This document shows positions 33,719 through 42,048 of a stretch of 64,000 nt of DNA, in pieces. The DNA is from Paenibacillus oryzisoli (GTDB taxonomy: Bacteria > Bacillota > Bacilli > Paenibacillales > NBRC-103111), in contig NZ_LYPB01000083.1 of NCBI RefSeq assembly GCF_001653565.1, positions 62,001 to 126,000 on the forward strand. The letters are read 5' to 3'. The number at the start of each line of letters is the position of its first letter. Position 1 is the stretch's first letter. The notes under the pieces are model-generated. The model made no database searches. It was not told the DNA's origin and was given only the letters and a program-made list of their open reading frames with translations. A program made the translations under genes and the position numbers.

Positions 33719-36700
33719 GTGAAACGCGAAAATAGGAATAAGCTGCGATGGATTGGCGCAGTTCTTTTGGTTGCCCTCTTGGTTAACTCCTATCTACCGG
33801 CAGCTTATGCACTTACGACAGTTGGACAAGTAATTACGGGCCAGACCTCGTCCACTTATGGCGAGTCGGTGCAACTTACTTCTGTTGTGACAGATGGTAG
33901 CTTAGGCGGGGCAACACCAACTGGGAGCATCACGTTCTATGATGGGGGCGCAGTGATAGGAGAACCGCAGGAGCTCGTTGCTTCGGAACCAGAGGTTGTT
34001 TTTAAGAGCTCAGGTCTTGCTCCAACGCCTGCTGGAAAAAAACTCACTTGCTCGAACTGTCCTGTTATTCAGTGGGGCGGAATCAGTTATTGGGCATTCA
34101 GCGATACGGATAATAATACAATTACTTATTTGTATGGGTATGATGCGAGTAACACGTTGGTAAAATCTTGGGAATTTCCAGGGAATCGTTACGTTACGGA
34201 TATCATTGTAAATAACATCGCTAAGACAGTTACACTTGTAGGACAGAGCAATGCGCAAACGATACGTACTTGGGAGCAGCTTGAAAATTTCAATGCTCAC
34301 GCCTCTATGTCTTTCCCTGGCCTAGCTGTCGGTACACATACGATAACAGCTAGTTATACAAGCGGAGATGGTATACATAGTGCACAGTCGTCTACCTTTG
34401 TACATACGGTTAATGCCATTCAAACCAATACCACGCTTACCTCAAATGCTGGACTCCTATATGTTGGCGAGCCAATTACATTCACAGCAACAGTAACCAA
34501 TATGGATGGCAGTCAGGTTATGCCGGGGGGAACGGTCACCTTCCGGGAAGGTAACAATGTATTGGACTCTACGAGTGTTAACGGAAGCGGAGTCGCAACT
34601 TTCACGACTTCGTCGCTGCCAGTAAGTGGTTATTCCGTCACTGCGACGTATGATGGCGATGCTCAGCATCTAGCTAGTACCTCTAGTAGTCTATCGCAAT
34701 CCGTTCTAGGAATTCCGACTGTCGTCGCGGTCAGCGCTAGTCCCGAAAGCACGACAATCGGGAACTCCGTGACGTTGACGGCAACTGTAACCAATGGCAT
34801 GACAAGTATCCTGGAACCGGCAGGAACCGTCACGTTCAAGGAAGGCTCGATTGTACTTGGCACAGGAACGTTGAGTTCAGGGACAGCAACATGGACTGCA
34901 CCTACATTAGAATTGGGAACCCATTCGATCACAGCACATTACGGTGGAAGTCTTACACATGTTGCCAATAGCTCAAGCTCTATTCCCGTGGTCGTCAATC
35001 TGATCCCTACGTCAACAACTTTGATGGTCAAAGGAGCGATAGACGCAGCTTCCACCTACGGAACTTCATTGACGCTACGTGCATCTGTAGCAAATACGAT
35101 TGGCAACTCCATTCCACCCGATGGTATCGTAACTTTCAAAAATGGTTCAACCACATTAGGGACTGCTCCACTTATTTCAGGTAGTGCTGAATGGACGATG
35201 CCCGATAGTTTATCAGCTGGAGCCTACTCTTTTAAAGCGGAATACAGCGGAGACAGCAACCATGCGGCGAGTCCATCAACTGCGGTCGGGCATACCGTAA
35301 ACAAAGCAAGTACATCAACAACCCTATCATCATCGGGTGCGGTTACTGTCGGTGAAACGACGACTTTAACAGCACAGGTAACACATACACTAAATCCTAG
35401 CATCAAGCCTACAGGTACAGTTACTTTCAAAAATAACGGTGTCGTCTTGCAAGCGCCAATCTCACTAGATAACAGTGGCACTGCGGTGCTTGCCACTCAC
35501 GATCTTCCGGTCGGCGATCTCGTCATTACGGCGGAATATAACGGTGATGGCAATCATAACACGAGTGCTTCGCAGCCAATTACCCAGCCCGTATCCAAAG
35601 CACCGGTTAGTGTTCATCTGTCTGTGACACCACAATCAGGGGAAAGCATATACGGACACACAGTAAGCGTCATGGTGCAGGTAGTTAACACAGAGAGTGG
35701 TGGGTCCGTTCCAACGGGGACGGTCACCCTTTCAGGTACAGGCAGCTTCCCTAATTGGCCTGATGCTTTGACGCTGACGAACGGAACAGCGACTTGGGAG
35801 ACCGAGCAGCTTGCTGTTGGCACGCATACGATCGTCGCAAGTTACTCAGGGGACAACGAACACCTGAATGGGGTGTCAATCAGCAGCAGTCTACAGATCA
35901 AACCAATCCCTATTACTGTCGTGGTTACCGCTTCAGTAACGGAGGCAGTTTATTATGGGACTTCCCTTACCTTTACCGCTCATGTGACCAATACGAATGG
36001 AGAGTCGCATATTCCTGCTGGCCATATTGTCTTTAATGGCGGCAACTTACTGAACACGCCCATACTTCTTGACTCGGCAGGAACTGCTTCTATTACTTCA
36101 GCAGCACTGCTGCCTGGAACTTACCCCATTCGGGTTGCGTACGTTCCTGACCAGCTGCACGAAGCACAGACGTCAGCCCCAATTACCCAAGTCATCAAAC
36201 CGAATACTCAGGGGACAGTTCTCATTTTGAATCATCCGAATGGAACTTTCCAGTTTGGAGAACTTATTCAATTCTCCGTATCCGTAGGGGACTTAATCGG
36301 CGATTTGACGCAGCCCGGCTACATTTCGTTGAGAGAGAATGGGGTTGAACGGGCCAGGGTAACGACCGATGTGTATGGGAATGCGGAAATCAGCTTAACA
36401 GACGTAAGCTCTGGCACGCATCATTATACAGCGCTGTACGAGAGAAGCGGCCTCACAGATGGCACGGAGTCCCCATCGGTAACAGTTGTTGTGCAGCCTG
36501 CTTTAGCGCAGCTTGTGATCACAGGTGATGCCGATGACAAAGTATTGCCAACATCCACACCGTGGATCTCGGCTGTTGTTCATGGCGCTAACTCATCATT
36601 TATTTTGCGAGCGGCTTCTTTGGAAGCTGGTACTAGCATCGAGTTGAAGCGGATGGATCCGCAGACCGTCCAGCTAGGCACAGCCATCGAGGTGACCAAC

Positions 36701-36949
36701 GGACAGAGTGAAGTTGTTTCGTTCGTGGAAGGCTTGAACCGATTCCAAGTAAGAGTAGTCAGCGTGGACGGAACAGCATCGACCACACAGATCTTATCGC
36801 TCTTTTATCAAAAAGGAGATGGGTTGTGGGACATGACCAATGTTCTCGCAGTAACGCGATTGGGGTATGATATGGATGGAAACAGTACGTTTGATAAATT
36901 GGACATCCTTGAATTATTGAAGTTAATTGAGCCGGTTTCCGCGGAATAG
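33719..36949 (+). CDS. Secreted multi-domain Ig-like repeat protein with dockerin-like end
   Basis: The GTG 33719-33721 is 7 nt after GGAGG. The product (about 1,076 residues) starts with a signal peptide, NKLRWIGAVLLVALLVNSYL followed by PAAYA. Eight bacterial Ig-like repeats follow, each with a GxVTFxxG strand and a GTHTITAxYxGD strand. The first repeat is interrupted by about 100 residues containing a CSNCP motif. The C-terminus has one Ca2+-loop-like DMDGNSTFDKLDILELLKL, resembling half a dockerin or EF-hand. No LPXTG or SLH anchor was seen. Probably a surface or matrix adhesin-like scaffold. Confidence 0.85.
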   Translation: MKRENRNKLRWIGAVLLVALLVNSYLPAAYALTTVGQVITGQTSSTYGESVQLTSVVTDGSLGGATPTGSITFYDGGAVIGEPQELVASEPEVVFKSSGLAPTPAGKKLTCSNCPVIQWGGISYWAFSDTDNNTITYLYGYDASNTLVKSWEFPGNRYVTDIIVNNIAKTVTLVGQSNAQTIRTWEQLENFNAHASMSFPGLAVGTHTITASYTSGDGIHSAQSSTFVHTVNAIQTNTTLTSNAGLLYVGEPITFTATVTNMDGSQVMPGGTVTFREGNNVLDSTSVNGSGVATFTTSSLPVSGYSVTATYDGDAQHLASTSSSLSQSVLGIPTVVAVSASPESTTIGNSVTLTATVTNGMTSILEPAGTVTFKEGSIVLGTGTLSSGTATWTAPTLELGTHSITAHYGGSLTHVANSSSSIPVVVNLIPTSTTLMVKGAIDAASTYGTSLTLRASVANTIGNSIPPDGIVTFKNGSTTLGTAPLISGSAEWTMPDSLSAGAYSFKAEYSGDSNHAASPSTAVGHTVNKASTSTTLSSSGAVTVGETTTLTAQVTHTLNPSIKPTGTVTFKNNGVVLQAPISLDNSGTAVLATHDLPVGDLVITAEYNGDGNHNTSASQPITQPVSKAPVSVHLSVTPQSGESIYGHTVSVMVQVVNTESGGSVPTGTVTLSGTGSFPNWPDALTLTNGTATWETEQLAVGTHTIVASYSGDNEHLNGVSISSSLQIKPIPITVVVTASVTEAVYYGTSLTFTAHVTNTNGESHIPAGHIVFNGGNLLNTPILLDSAGTASITSAALLPGTYPIRVAYVPDQLHEAQTSAPITQVIKPNTQGTVLILNHPNGTFQFGELIQFSVSVGDLIGDLTQPGYISLRENGVERARVTTDVYGNAEISLTDVSSGTHHYTALYERSGLTDGTESPSVTVVVQPALAQLVITGDADDKVLPTSTPWISAVVHGANSSFILRAASLEAGTSIELKRMDPQTVQLGTAIEVTNGQSEVVSFVEGLNRFQVRVVSVDGTASTTQILSLFYQKGDGLWDMTNVLAVTRLGYDMDGNSTFDKLDILELLKLIEPVSAE

Positions 36950-36980
36950 CTGTGACCTTAGACTAAACAGTATGGGAAAA

Positions 36981-37023
36981 GGTATTTCCTTTGTAGTTAA
37001 CTACTACAGGAAATGCCTTTTTT
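36981..37023 (+). terminator. Terminator of the Ig-like protein gene
   Basis: GGTATTTCCT pairs with AGGAAATGCC (one G-T) with a second inner stem TGTAGT / ACTACA. It is followed by seven Ts. Confidence 0.85.
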
Positions 37024-37066
37024 CGTATTTTCATAATAAATTCTCTCATATTCTTTCCCCCCTAGA

Positions 37067-37300
37067 TTACTTCAGCCAGTTATTCAACATTACACTGATC
37101 GGTTTGTATACGAACGTAATCCAATCCAGTGGGTTAGGAATGTTGGCATGCCAAGTGAGTGCGAGGCAGAGTCCTGCTCCAAAAAGAAGCAATACCGTAA
37201 ATACCGATAATTCCTTTATTCGTTTTTTTCTCAATAGTGAAGGAACCTCAATCATCCCAATCGCGGCAGTTACAATAAGAATACTAGTTATTGTCCACAT
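37067..37300 (-). CDS. Small two-span membrane protein (77 aa)
   Basis: The ATG 37298-37300 follows AAAGGAG at 8 nt. The product has a first helix (TITSILIVTAAIGMIEV), a basic loop (LLRKKRIKE) and a second helix (SVFTVLLLFGAGLCLAL). Its size and topology resemble the small two-span proteins encoded beside GerA-type operons in spore formers, but no ger genes are adjacent and sequence identity cannot be checked. Function unknown. A longer open frame to 37357 lacks a ribosome site. Confidence 0.65.
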   Translation of the reverse strand: MWTITSILIVTAAIGMIEVPSLLRKKRIKELSVFTVLLLFGAGLCLALTWHANIPNPLDWITFVYKPISVMLNNWLK

Positions 37301-37387
37301 CTGATCTACTCCTTTAACTCTTCCAATTGTTCCATTATTTCCACAATAATGATTCATAAACTTACTCTAGCCATGCTCATAACGAAG

Positions 37388-37437
37388 AAAAGACTGGAGA
37401 TTGATCAGGTTAATTACCTGATTAATTCCAGTCTTTT
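37388..37437. terminator. Long bidirectional hairpin
   Basis: AAAAGACTGGA (37388-37398) pairs with TCCAGTCTTTT (37427-37437), with an inner ATCAGGT / ACCTGAT stem. It has A/T tracts on both sides, so it can work as a terminator on either strand. Confidence 0.65.
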
Positions 37438-37586
37438 GTAGATGATGATTGATTGATTGTGGGTTATAGGATCGTTTGAGACCCAAATAGCCCGTTTCAG
37501 CCTGTTTTTATCTAATCCATTGAAGAATGTCTATAACATCCGGTAGGACAAACTAACAATTTTCATATGATTTGTTAGGACAAAAG

Positions 37587-37854
37587 TTACTTACTATTAA
37601 TAGGTTGAGTAGCAGACTGTTGTTCTTCGTTGCTACGAAGATTTTCTTGTTGGTCAATCAGCATATTGGAGAACATTTCCGATTTTTTTCAAGAAACGTT
37701 CGATCATTTTATCTTTCATAACAATCACATCAATTACATTATACCCGACTTGGAACGAAATGTTATCACTTAGAATTACACCAGCAATTCCAAGGCTAAC
37801 TCGTATTAGTTGGTCTGCCATATTTTGTACACCAAGTAATACTTTTCTCGACAT
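37587..37854 (-). pseudogene. Small ORF split by a frameshift at an A7 run
   Basis: An ATG at 37854 opens MSRKVLLGVQNMADQLIRVS, a 66-codon frame that stops after MIERFLKKIGNVLQYAD. Skipping one A in the A7 run at 37683-37689 joins it to SEMFSNMLIDQQENLRSNEE and a stop at 37587-37589. The joined product of about 88 residues has a more natural charged C-terminus. I do not recognise the family. It is either a decayed gene or a homopolymer error. Confidence 0.4.
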
Positions 37855-37864
37855 ACGATCACAG

Positions 37865-38804
37865 CCTTTATCTTTAGTATAACCTATTTAGCTTGGTGGT
37901 CGCTATGTTTCAACTTGAGATTCGCCGCTGGATATCTCTAAAACACTTACACATCGAACTACTTTATTACCATGACCACAAGTAGATTTAATAATAACAC
38001 CTCATGAAAGACACCTTATTATGTTTAGAAAAGATTGTTGACTTAACATTTCCCCCTTTATAAGTTGCTCTGTACAACATGTAAAAGCAGGTCGAATCAT
38101 AGATCCTACTGGTCCGTTGACAGTGCCTGGTGGACATACCACGGAATCACGTAAAGCCATGTCCGAATTTATTAGAAAGTGCAATAACGGTGAAATTGGA
38201 ATGAAAACTCTTGAAATTTAAGATAAGATGAGATGCACTAACGGATGTTGGCTCTTCTTTATTTGCTGTTTGATTTTATTAAGTTATTAAGACTTTATCG
38301 TCCATGCTTAAGTGAATTGGAACCGACAGCAGCACTTTTTTGCTCTAATTATTAATATTTAGATGATATAAAAAAGCCAGGCTAGTTGCACTGACATAGT
38401 TAATGAACTAATGATGGTTTCCGATCAGTTACTTTTCCACTTAAAACCTTAATGTATTCTTTATCATCTGGTCCAATAATAACTTCTTATGATAAAGAAC
38501 GGCCACCATCTTCACGGTCTCTTCTGTGAATTTTCACAAGCAGATTAACAATGTGCTTTTCAAAGTATTGAAGTTCCTGATAAGTACAGATCTTAGATTA
38601 TACTAAATTGATTTAAATTAGGGACTCGTGCTTGTTATGTTCCCTTTGTAGCAATTTCAAGCATTTAAAGAAATAATCTAGACACATCCCAGATCTAATT
38701 CTATTTATGAACTAGTGAAGTATTTCTCTAATATTTACTTTAAAGAGATTACATATGGGGTTATTTTTTTTTAAGAATCAATATAATTTGAGTCAAAAAT
38801 TATT
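37865..38804. other. AT-rich stretch without an intact gene
   Basis: About 940 bp with no frame supported by a ribosome site. The only protein-like segment is the start-less frame at 38042-38221. Codon-like structure is otherwise absent, consistent with decayed or non-coding DNA. Confidence 0.5.
38042..38221 (+). pseudogene. Start-less protein-like fragment
   Basis: After a TGA, the frame stays open for 59 codons without ATG, GTG or TTG near its beginning. It reads VKAGRIIDPTGPLTVPGGHT and then SRKAMSEFIRKCNNGEIG before TAA. The composition looks coding, but the 5' part of any gene is gone. Family not recognised. Confidence 0.25.
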
Positions 38805-39572
38805 TTATAGCTTTAATTGGTTTGTAATACTTATTTCTGATACACCGTCAATAGTTATTTGCGAATTTCCAAATTTGTAGTTAAATTGAGAGGTTCTTTC
38901 TTTATTAAAATCAATATCAAATCTCGAAAAAAAGATTTTCGAATTATCTGTGGATTCAGTTGTAGTGAGAACCATTGAAAAAGTTCCAACACTAGGCAAT
39001 GAATTATTTTCTAGATTTTTCTCCCAACCCAATCCAGAAAATATCGACGTTATAGGAAACTCTTCATACTTATCAACCGTATGAATCCCTCCTGTATGTG
39101 AATTCGATTTAATTGCATCGCTACCGTTAAAAGCTAGAGAAAATCCCAGTAAAGGTGCTGCACTTGAATTCGGAATTAAATTGGAATCAAAGGACCCAAT
39201 AACTAGCAGTTCTTTGTTACTAATGTCCTTTTTCTCGCTAACTATTGTATAAATTGTGATAATTATGGCATCCTTGTTTTTATTTTCTCTATCAAAATTC
39301 ACGGGGGTATATCTATTTTGTTTATTATCCCAAATATAATTTCGAGTGGTTGTTGAAGCACCGACTATTTTCGACCCTTTAAGTATCCCATTCCAGTCTT
39401 CAACTAACCTAACTGATGCATTTGGGAATATTTCTGTAAGTGATTTTCCATCTAAATTATTATAGTTATGATGTACTTCAGAATTATCTATGATAGTATT
39501 TTCTTGTGTTTTATCCTGGCATCCAACCATTAAGACAACTATAGCAATGACGATTATCTTAATTTTAATCAT
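38805..39572 (-). CDS. Lipoprotein of unknown function, paralog of the next gene
   Basis: The 255-residue protein has a short signal with lipobox LMVGC (Cys18), so it is predicted to be anchored outside the membrane. The rest is beta-rich and low in Cys. It aligns by eye with the product at 39654-40523: SLTEIFPNASVRLVEDWNG matches MATLFPDAKDELKADWEKM, and both share a GSF, a GxxVHxxE/D-like and a G-W-E-F/K segment in the same order. The two are probably an old tandem duplication with one member lipid-anchored and one secreted. No known family recognised. Confidence 0.75.
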   Translation of the reverse strand: MIKIKIIVIAIVVLMVGCQDKTQENTIIDNSEVHHNYNNLDGKSLTEIFPNASVRLVEDWNGILKGSKIVGASTTTRNYIWDNKQNRYTPVNFDRENKNKDAIIITIYTIVSEKKDISNKELLVIGSFDSNLIPNSSAAPLLGFSLAFNGSDAIKSNSHTGGIHTVDKYEEFPITSIFSGLGWEKNLENNSLPSVGTFSMVLTTTESTDNSKIFFSRFDIDFNKERTSQFNYKFGNSQITIDGVSEISITNQLKL

Positions 39573-39605
39573 AGCGGGCTCTCCCTTATTAATTATATTG
39601 ATGAT

Positions 39606-39639
39606 AAAAACAGACGGTAATTTTTTTGATTACCGTCTG
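39606..39639 (-). terminator. Terminator between the paralogous secreted-protein genes
   Basis: CAGACGGTAAT pairs with ATTACCGTCTG (39611-39621 with 39629-39639), 11 bp, followed on the minus strand by TTTTTATC. It makes expression of the downstream lipoprotein gene partly independent. Confidence 0.8.
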
Positions 39640-39653
39640 CTTTATTTTGTTTT

Positions 39654-40523
39654 TTAGTAAGTAAATGTGGTGTAAGCCGGTATAGTACTTACTTTTGTAG
39701 TTGTAGCCCAACCAATACTAAAGCCACCACCTGATGAACTTAACGAAAGACCTAAACTTGTAAGAGTCTTTGTGTCATAAGATTGATTATATTGACCAAT
39801 TGAGTTAGCAATATTACCTGAATTTGAAGTACTTTTAATGATAGTTACAGAAAATGAACCGCTGGATGCATACCAATTATTTGCTGGAAAAGTTTTATCA
39901 ATTGCTTCTGAGAACTCCCAACCTACACCAGCGTTCGGATTAACAGTCACAACAGCAGGATTTGTGTCACCTTCATCATAATGTACTACCCCACTGGTAG
40001 AACCTTGTTTGATAGCTAATCCACCAGCCCAACCAATAACAAATGCATCCACGCTATTACCTGTATCAAGTGAAGGTGTTACATTCCATTGGAATGAGCC
40101 TCCTAAGAGCCACTCAGTAGGATATGAACATGCCCCTGAACAAGATGCAGTTGTATGATAAACAGTAATTCCATAATTGGTATTAGATCCAACCCCATTT
40201 GTCCCAACACCACTTGTTTTGGATTGTTGCTCAAATTCCTTGACTGTTATTGGGACTAACTTGTTGTTTTCATCTTTTCTATAAAACATTTTCGTTTCAG
40301 ATACTTTTACGATCTTGTATCCTTCATACATCTTTTCCCAGTCAGCTTTTAATTCATCTTTTGCATCAGGAAACAATGTTGCCATATTAATGCCTGATTG
40401 ATCTTCATATACCTGCTCTTCTTTGTAGTTATTTTCGGGACTTGTAGCTGCGTTTGCGGATAAAGTGAATAACATAGATATCAAGAGAACAATACTTACA
40501 AGCCTCATCTGTTTGATAATCAA
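39654..40523 (-). CDS. Secreted protein of unknown function
   Basis: The TTG at 40521-40523 (10 nt after AGGAG) gives a 289-residue protein with a cleavable signal peptide (LVSIVLLISMLFTLSANAA). The mature part is Ser/Gly/Thr-rich and beta-like, with one Cys pair (SCSGACS) and a glycine-rich C-terminus (LGLSLSSSGGGFSIGWATTT). It is related to the lipoprotein encoded downstream. The repeated small-residue strands suggest a beta-sandwich or a pore-forming type of fold, but no toxin motif is recognised and none is claimed. Confidence 0.75.
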   Translation of the reverse strand: MIIKQMRLVSIVLLISMLFTLSANAATSPENNYKEEQVYEDQSGINMATLFPDAKDELKADWEKMYEGYKIVKVSETKMFYRKDENNKLVPITVKEFEQQSKTSGVGTNGVGSNTNYGITVYHTTASCSGACSYPTEWLLGGSFQWNVTPSLDTGNSVDAFVIGWAGGLAIKQGSTSGVVHYDEGDTNPAVVTVNPNAGVGWEFSEAIDKTFPANNWYASSGSFSVTIIKSTSNSGNIANSIGQYNQSYDTKTLTSLGLSLSSSGGGFSIGWATTTKVSTIPAYTTFTY

Positions 40524-41126
40524 AACTGTCACACTCCTAGTAAAAATATAATTTGACGAGCTTTATTAAATTCAATGTAAATTATCCAATTATTAAAACT
40601 CATCGTTTTGCAAGCTGTCACTATTCTTATTACTGTAGAGACGTTTGATCAATCGAAATTGTTCCACTTTTTGTAAAATTATTACTAATTGTATGTTTTG
40701 GAACAGTTTTTACTCATCCGTGCACGGTGAAGTAATGAACAACCCAATTTAACCATGTATTCCCATTTTTTCCTATAGGTATATAATACCAATTAAAATT
40801 CACATATTGAAAATATTATGTCGTTTATTATTTTAATAGATTCAACTGCACTTCAGTCTAATTCTTCATCCACTTATCGAGTCTAGGCTAATTGAACATT
40901 TTAAGTGTCGCCTGCGCTAAGCTTGAACAAACACTTGCCAGATAGGATGCTGCTCTATCCTTATTATTACCGAAAGTATAGGAATCCGATGAGCTTGGAA
41001 CACCGGTCTAAAAGCGTTTTTTCATTGAATTGGATATGCTCCGAATCCACACCACCAAAAAACATACCACTAATGTATTCGCTTCCAAAAAAATAAATGC
41101 AATCGCTTTTTTATTTACAGGCTTTG
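40524..41126. other. AT-rich intergenic stretch
   Basis: About 600 bp with no supported gene. A 63-codon plus-strand frame at 40905-41096 lacks a ribosome site and recognisable motif. The promoter of the secreted-protein gene should lie in the first 100 bp, but no box is clear enough to mark. Confidence 0.5.
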
Positions 41127-41249
41127 TTAAATCCTGTTGTTGATAATTGAATACTCCGAACAAACCTGGGCATAGTAGAAGATATAGTTAGTGTTTATAG
41201 TGTTTATATTCTTAATACCCTCGCCTATGACATTAAGCAATTCCTCCAA
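41127..41249 (-). CDS. 40-residue ORF with a strong ribosome-binding site
   Basis: A TTG at 41247-41249 lies 8 nt after GGAGG and begins MEELLNVIGEGIKNINTINT, ending after QVCSEYSIINNRI at TAA 41127-41129. The peptide is polar with one Cys and no membrane helix. It lies 109 bp after the unknown gene at 41359-41679 on the same strand. Only the ribosome site supports it; function unknown. Confidence 0.4.
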   Translation of the reverse strand: MEELLNVIGEGIKNINTINTNYIFYYAQVCSEYSIINNRI

Positions 41250-41358
41250 ATTTTTCACCTCCCTATGTTTTATAGTTTGAAGCTTCAAGAGACTCCAATC
41301 TTAATTTCGAAAGTAACCCCGGTCCATACATTGGAAACCATTATTTTCTAGTATAAAG

Positions 41359-41679
41359 TTACGCTAGACTTCTATTTTTCTTATTTACATCCCTGATCGA
41401 TTTCAACTTTTGAATACTACTAAAGTATTTTCTCAGCTTGGAACTTGAGATTTCATCGAAATGTATTACATTGCACCTAAACCAATTCTGGTTTCCAGAG
41501 TAAACATGTACGGACATCAGGTCATCAGGGTTGTAAACAGTTACTAACTGCCATTCTCCCATAGTCCGTGCCAACTCAAAGCATCTTTGCGATACTGCCT
41601 CTGAACAAGAATAATAATTGAATTTCAAAAATATTCCTTTTTCTGTTACTGTTGCTAACTCTATGTCTACCTCTACCAA
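41359..41679 (-). CDS. Hypothetical protein (106 aa)
   Basis: An open frame from a TTG at 41679, with a weak TAGGTG upstream, encodes MVEVDIELATVTEKGIFLKF and then an alpha/beta-type sequence ending in a basic tail (RDVNKKNRSLA). No signal peptide, membrane span or known motif. AT-rich like its surroundings. It may be a small accessory protein such as an immunity-type protein, but nothing specific supports that. Confidence 0.45.
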   Translation of the reverse strand: MVEVDIELATVTEKGIFLKFNYYSCSEAVSQRCFELARTMGEWQLVTVYNPDDLMSVHVYSGNQNWFRCNVIHFDEISSSKLRKYFSSIQKLKSIRDVNKKNRSLA

Positions 41680-42048
41680 ACACCTATTTCATAGTTTTAT
41701 AGTTTCCAGTAAATCCGCATATCTATATTTTATAACTAAGCGGATATTAATTTGGGAAATTATCTTACTTAAACCCTAACTTTTAAGGAAATAGAAAAAA
41801 GCGGATAGCATTTGCTTCCACCTCAACCAATGACTTCAAATAACTATTCGCTTAAACGAACTATGCAGAGCAATGGTTCAGACCATTGCTCCTCTTTACT
41901 CTCCTCCCAACAATGGTAGAAGTGACTCGTATTCAAAAAGTTATTGACCGTTTTTTAAGTAACAACCTACAAATCATTTTTCTTTCAGCACTACAAGGAA
42001 AATAAGATAGCCTAAGTTGCCGCGGCAAACTGAACACCAATGGCCAAC
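41680..42048. other. Intergenic stretch with a perfect hairpin
   Basis: No gene seen in about 370 bp. GAGCAATGGT (41868-41877) pairs with ACCATTGCTC (41882-41891), a 10-bp stem with a 4-nt loop, followed on the plus strand by CTCTTTACTC. It may be a weak terminator. Confidence 0.5.

Noticed and set aside
33978..36036. Several open frames antisense to or out of frame with the Ig-like repeat gene
   Set aside because: Repetitive Thr/Ser/Gly codons keep other frames open; none has a ribosome site or recognisable domain.
38002..38184. 60-codon minus-strand ORF
   Set aside because: No ribosome site or motif; opposite to a more protein-like but start-less frame.
40905..41096. 63-codon plus-strand ORF in the AT-rich spacer
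   Set aside because: No ribosome site and random-like composition.
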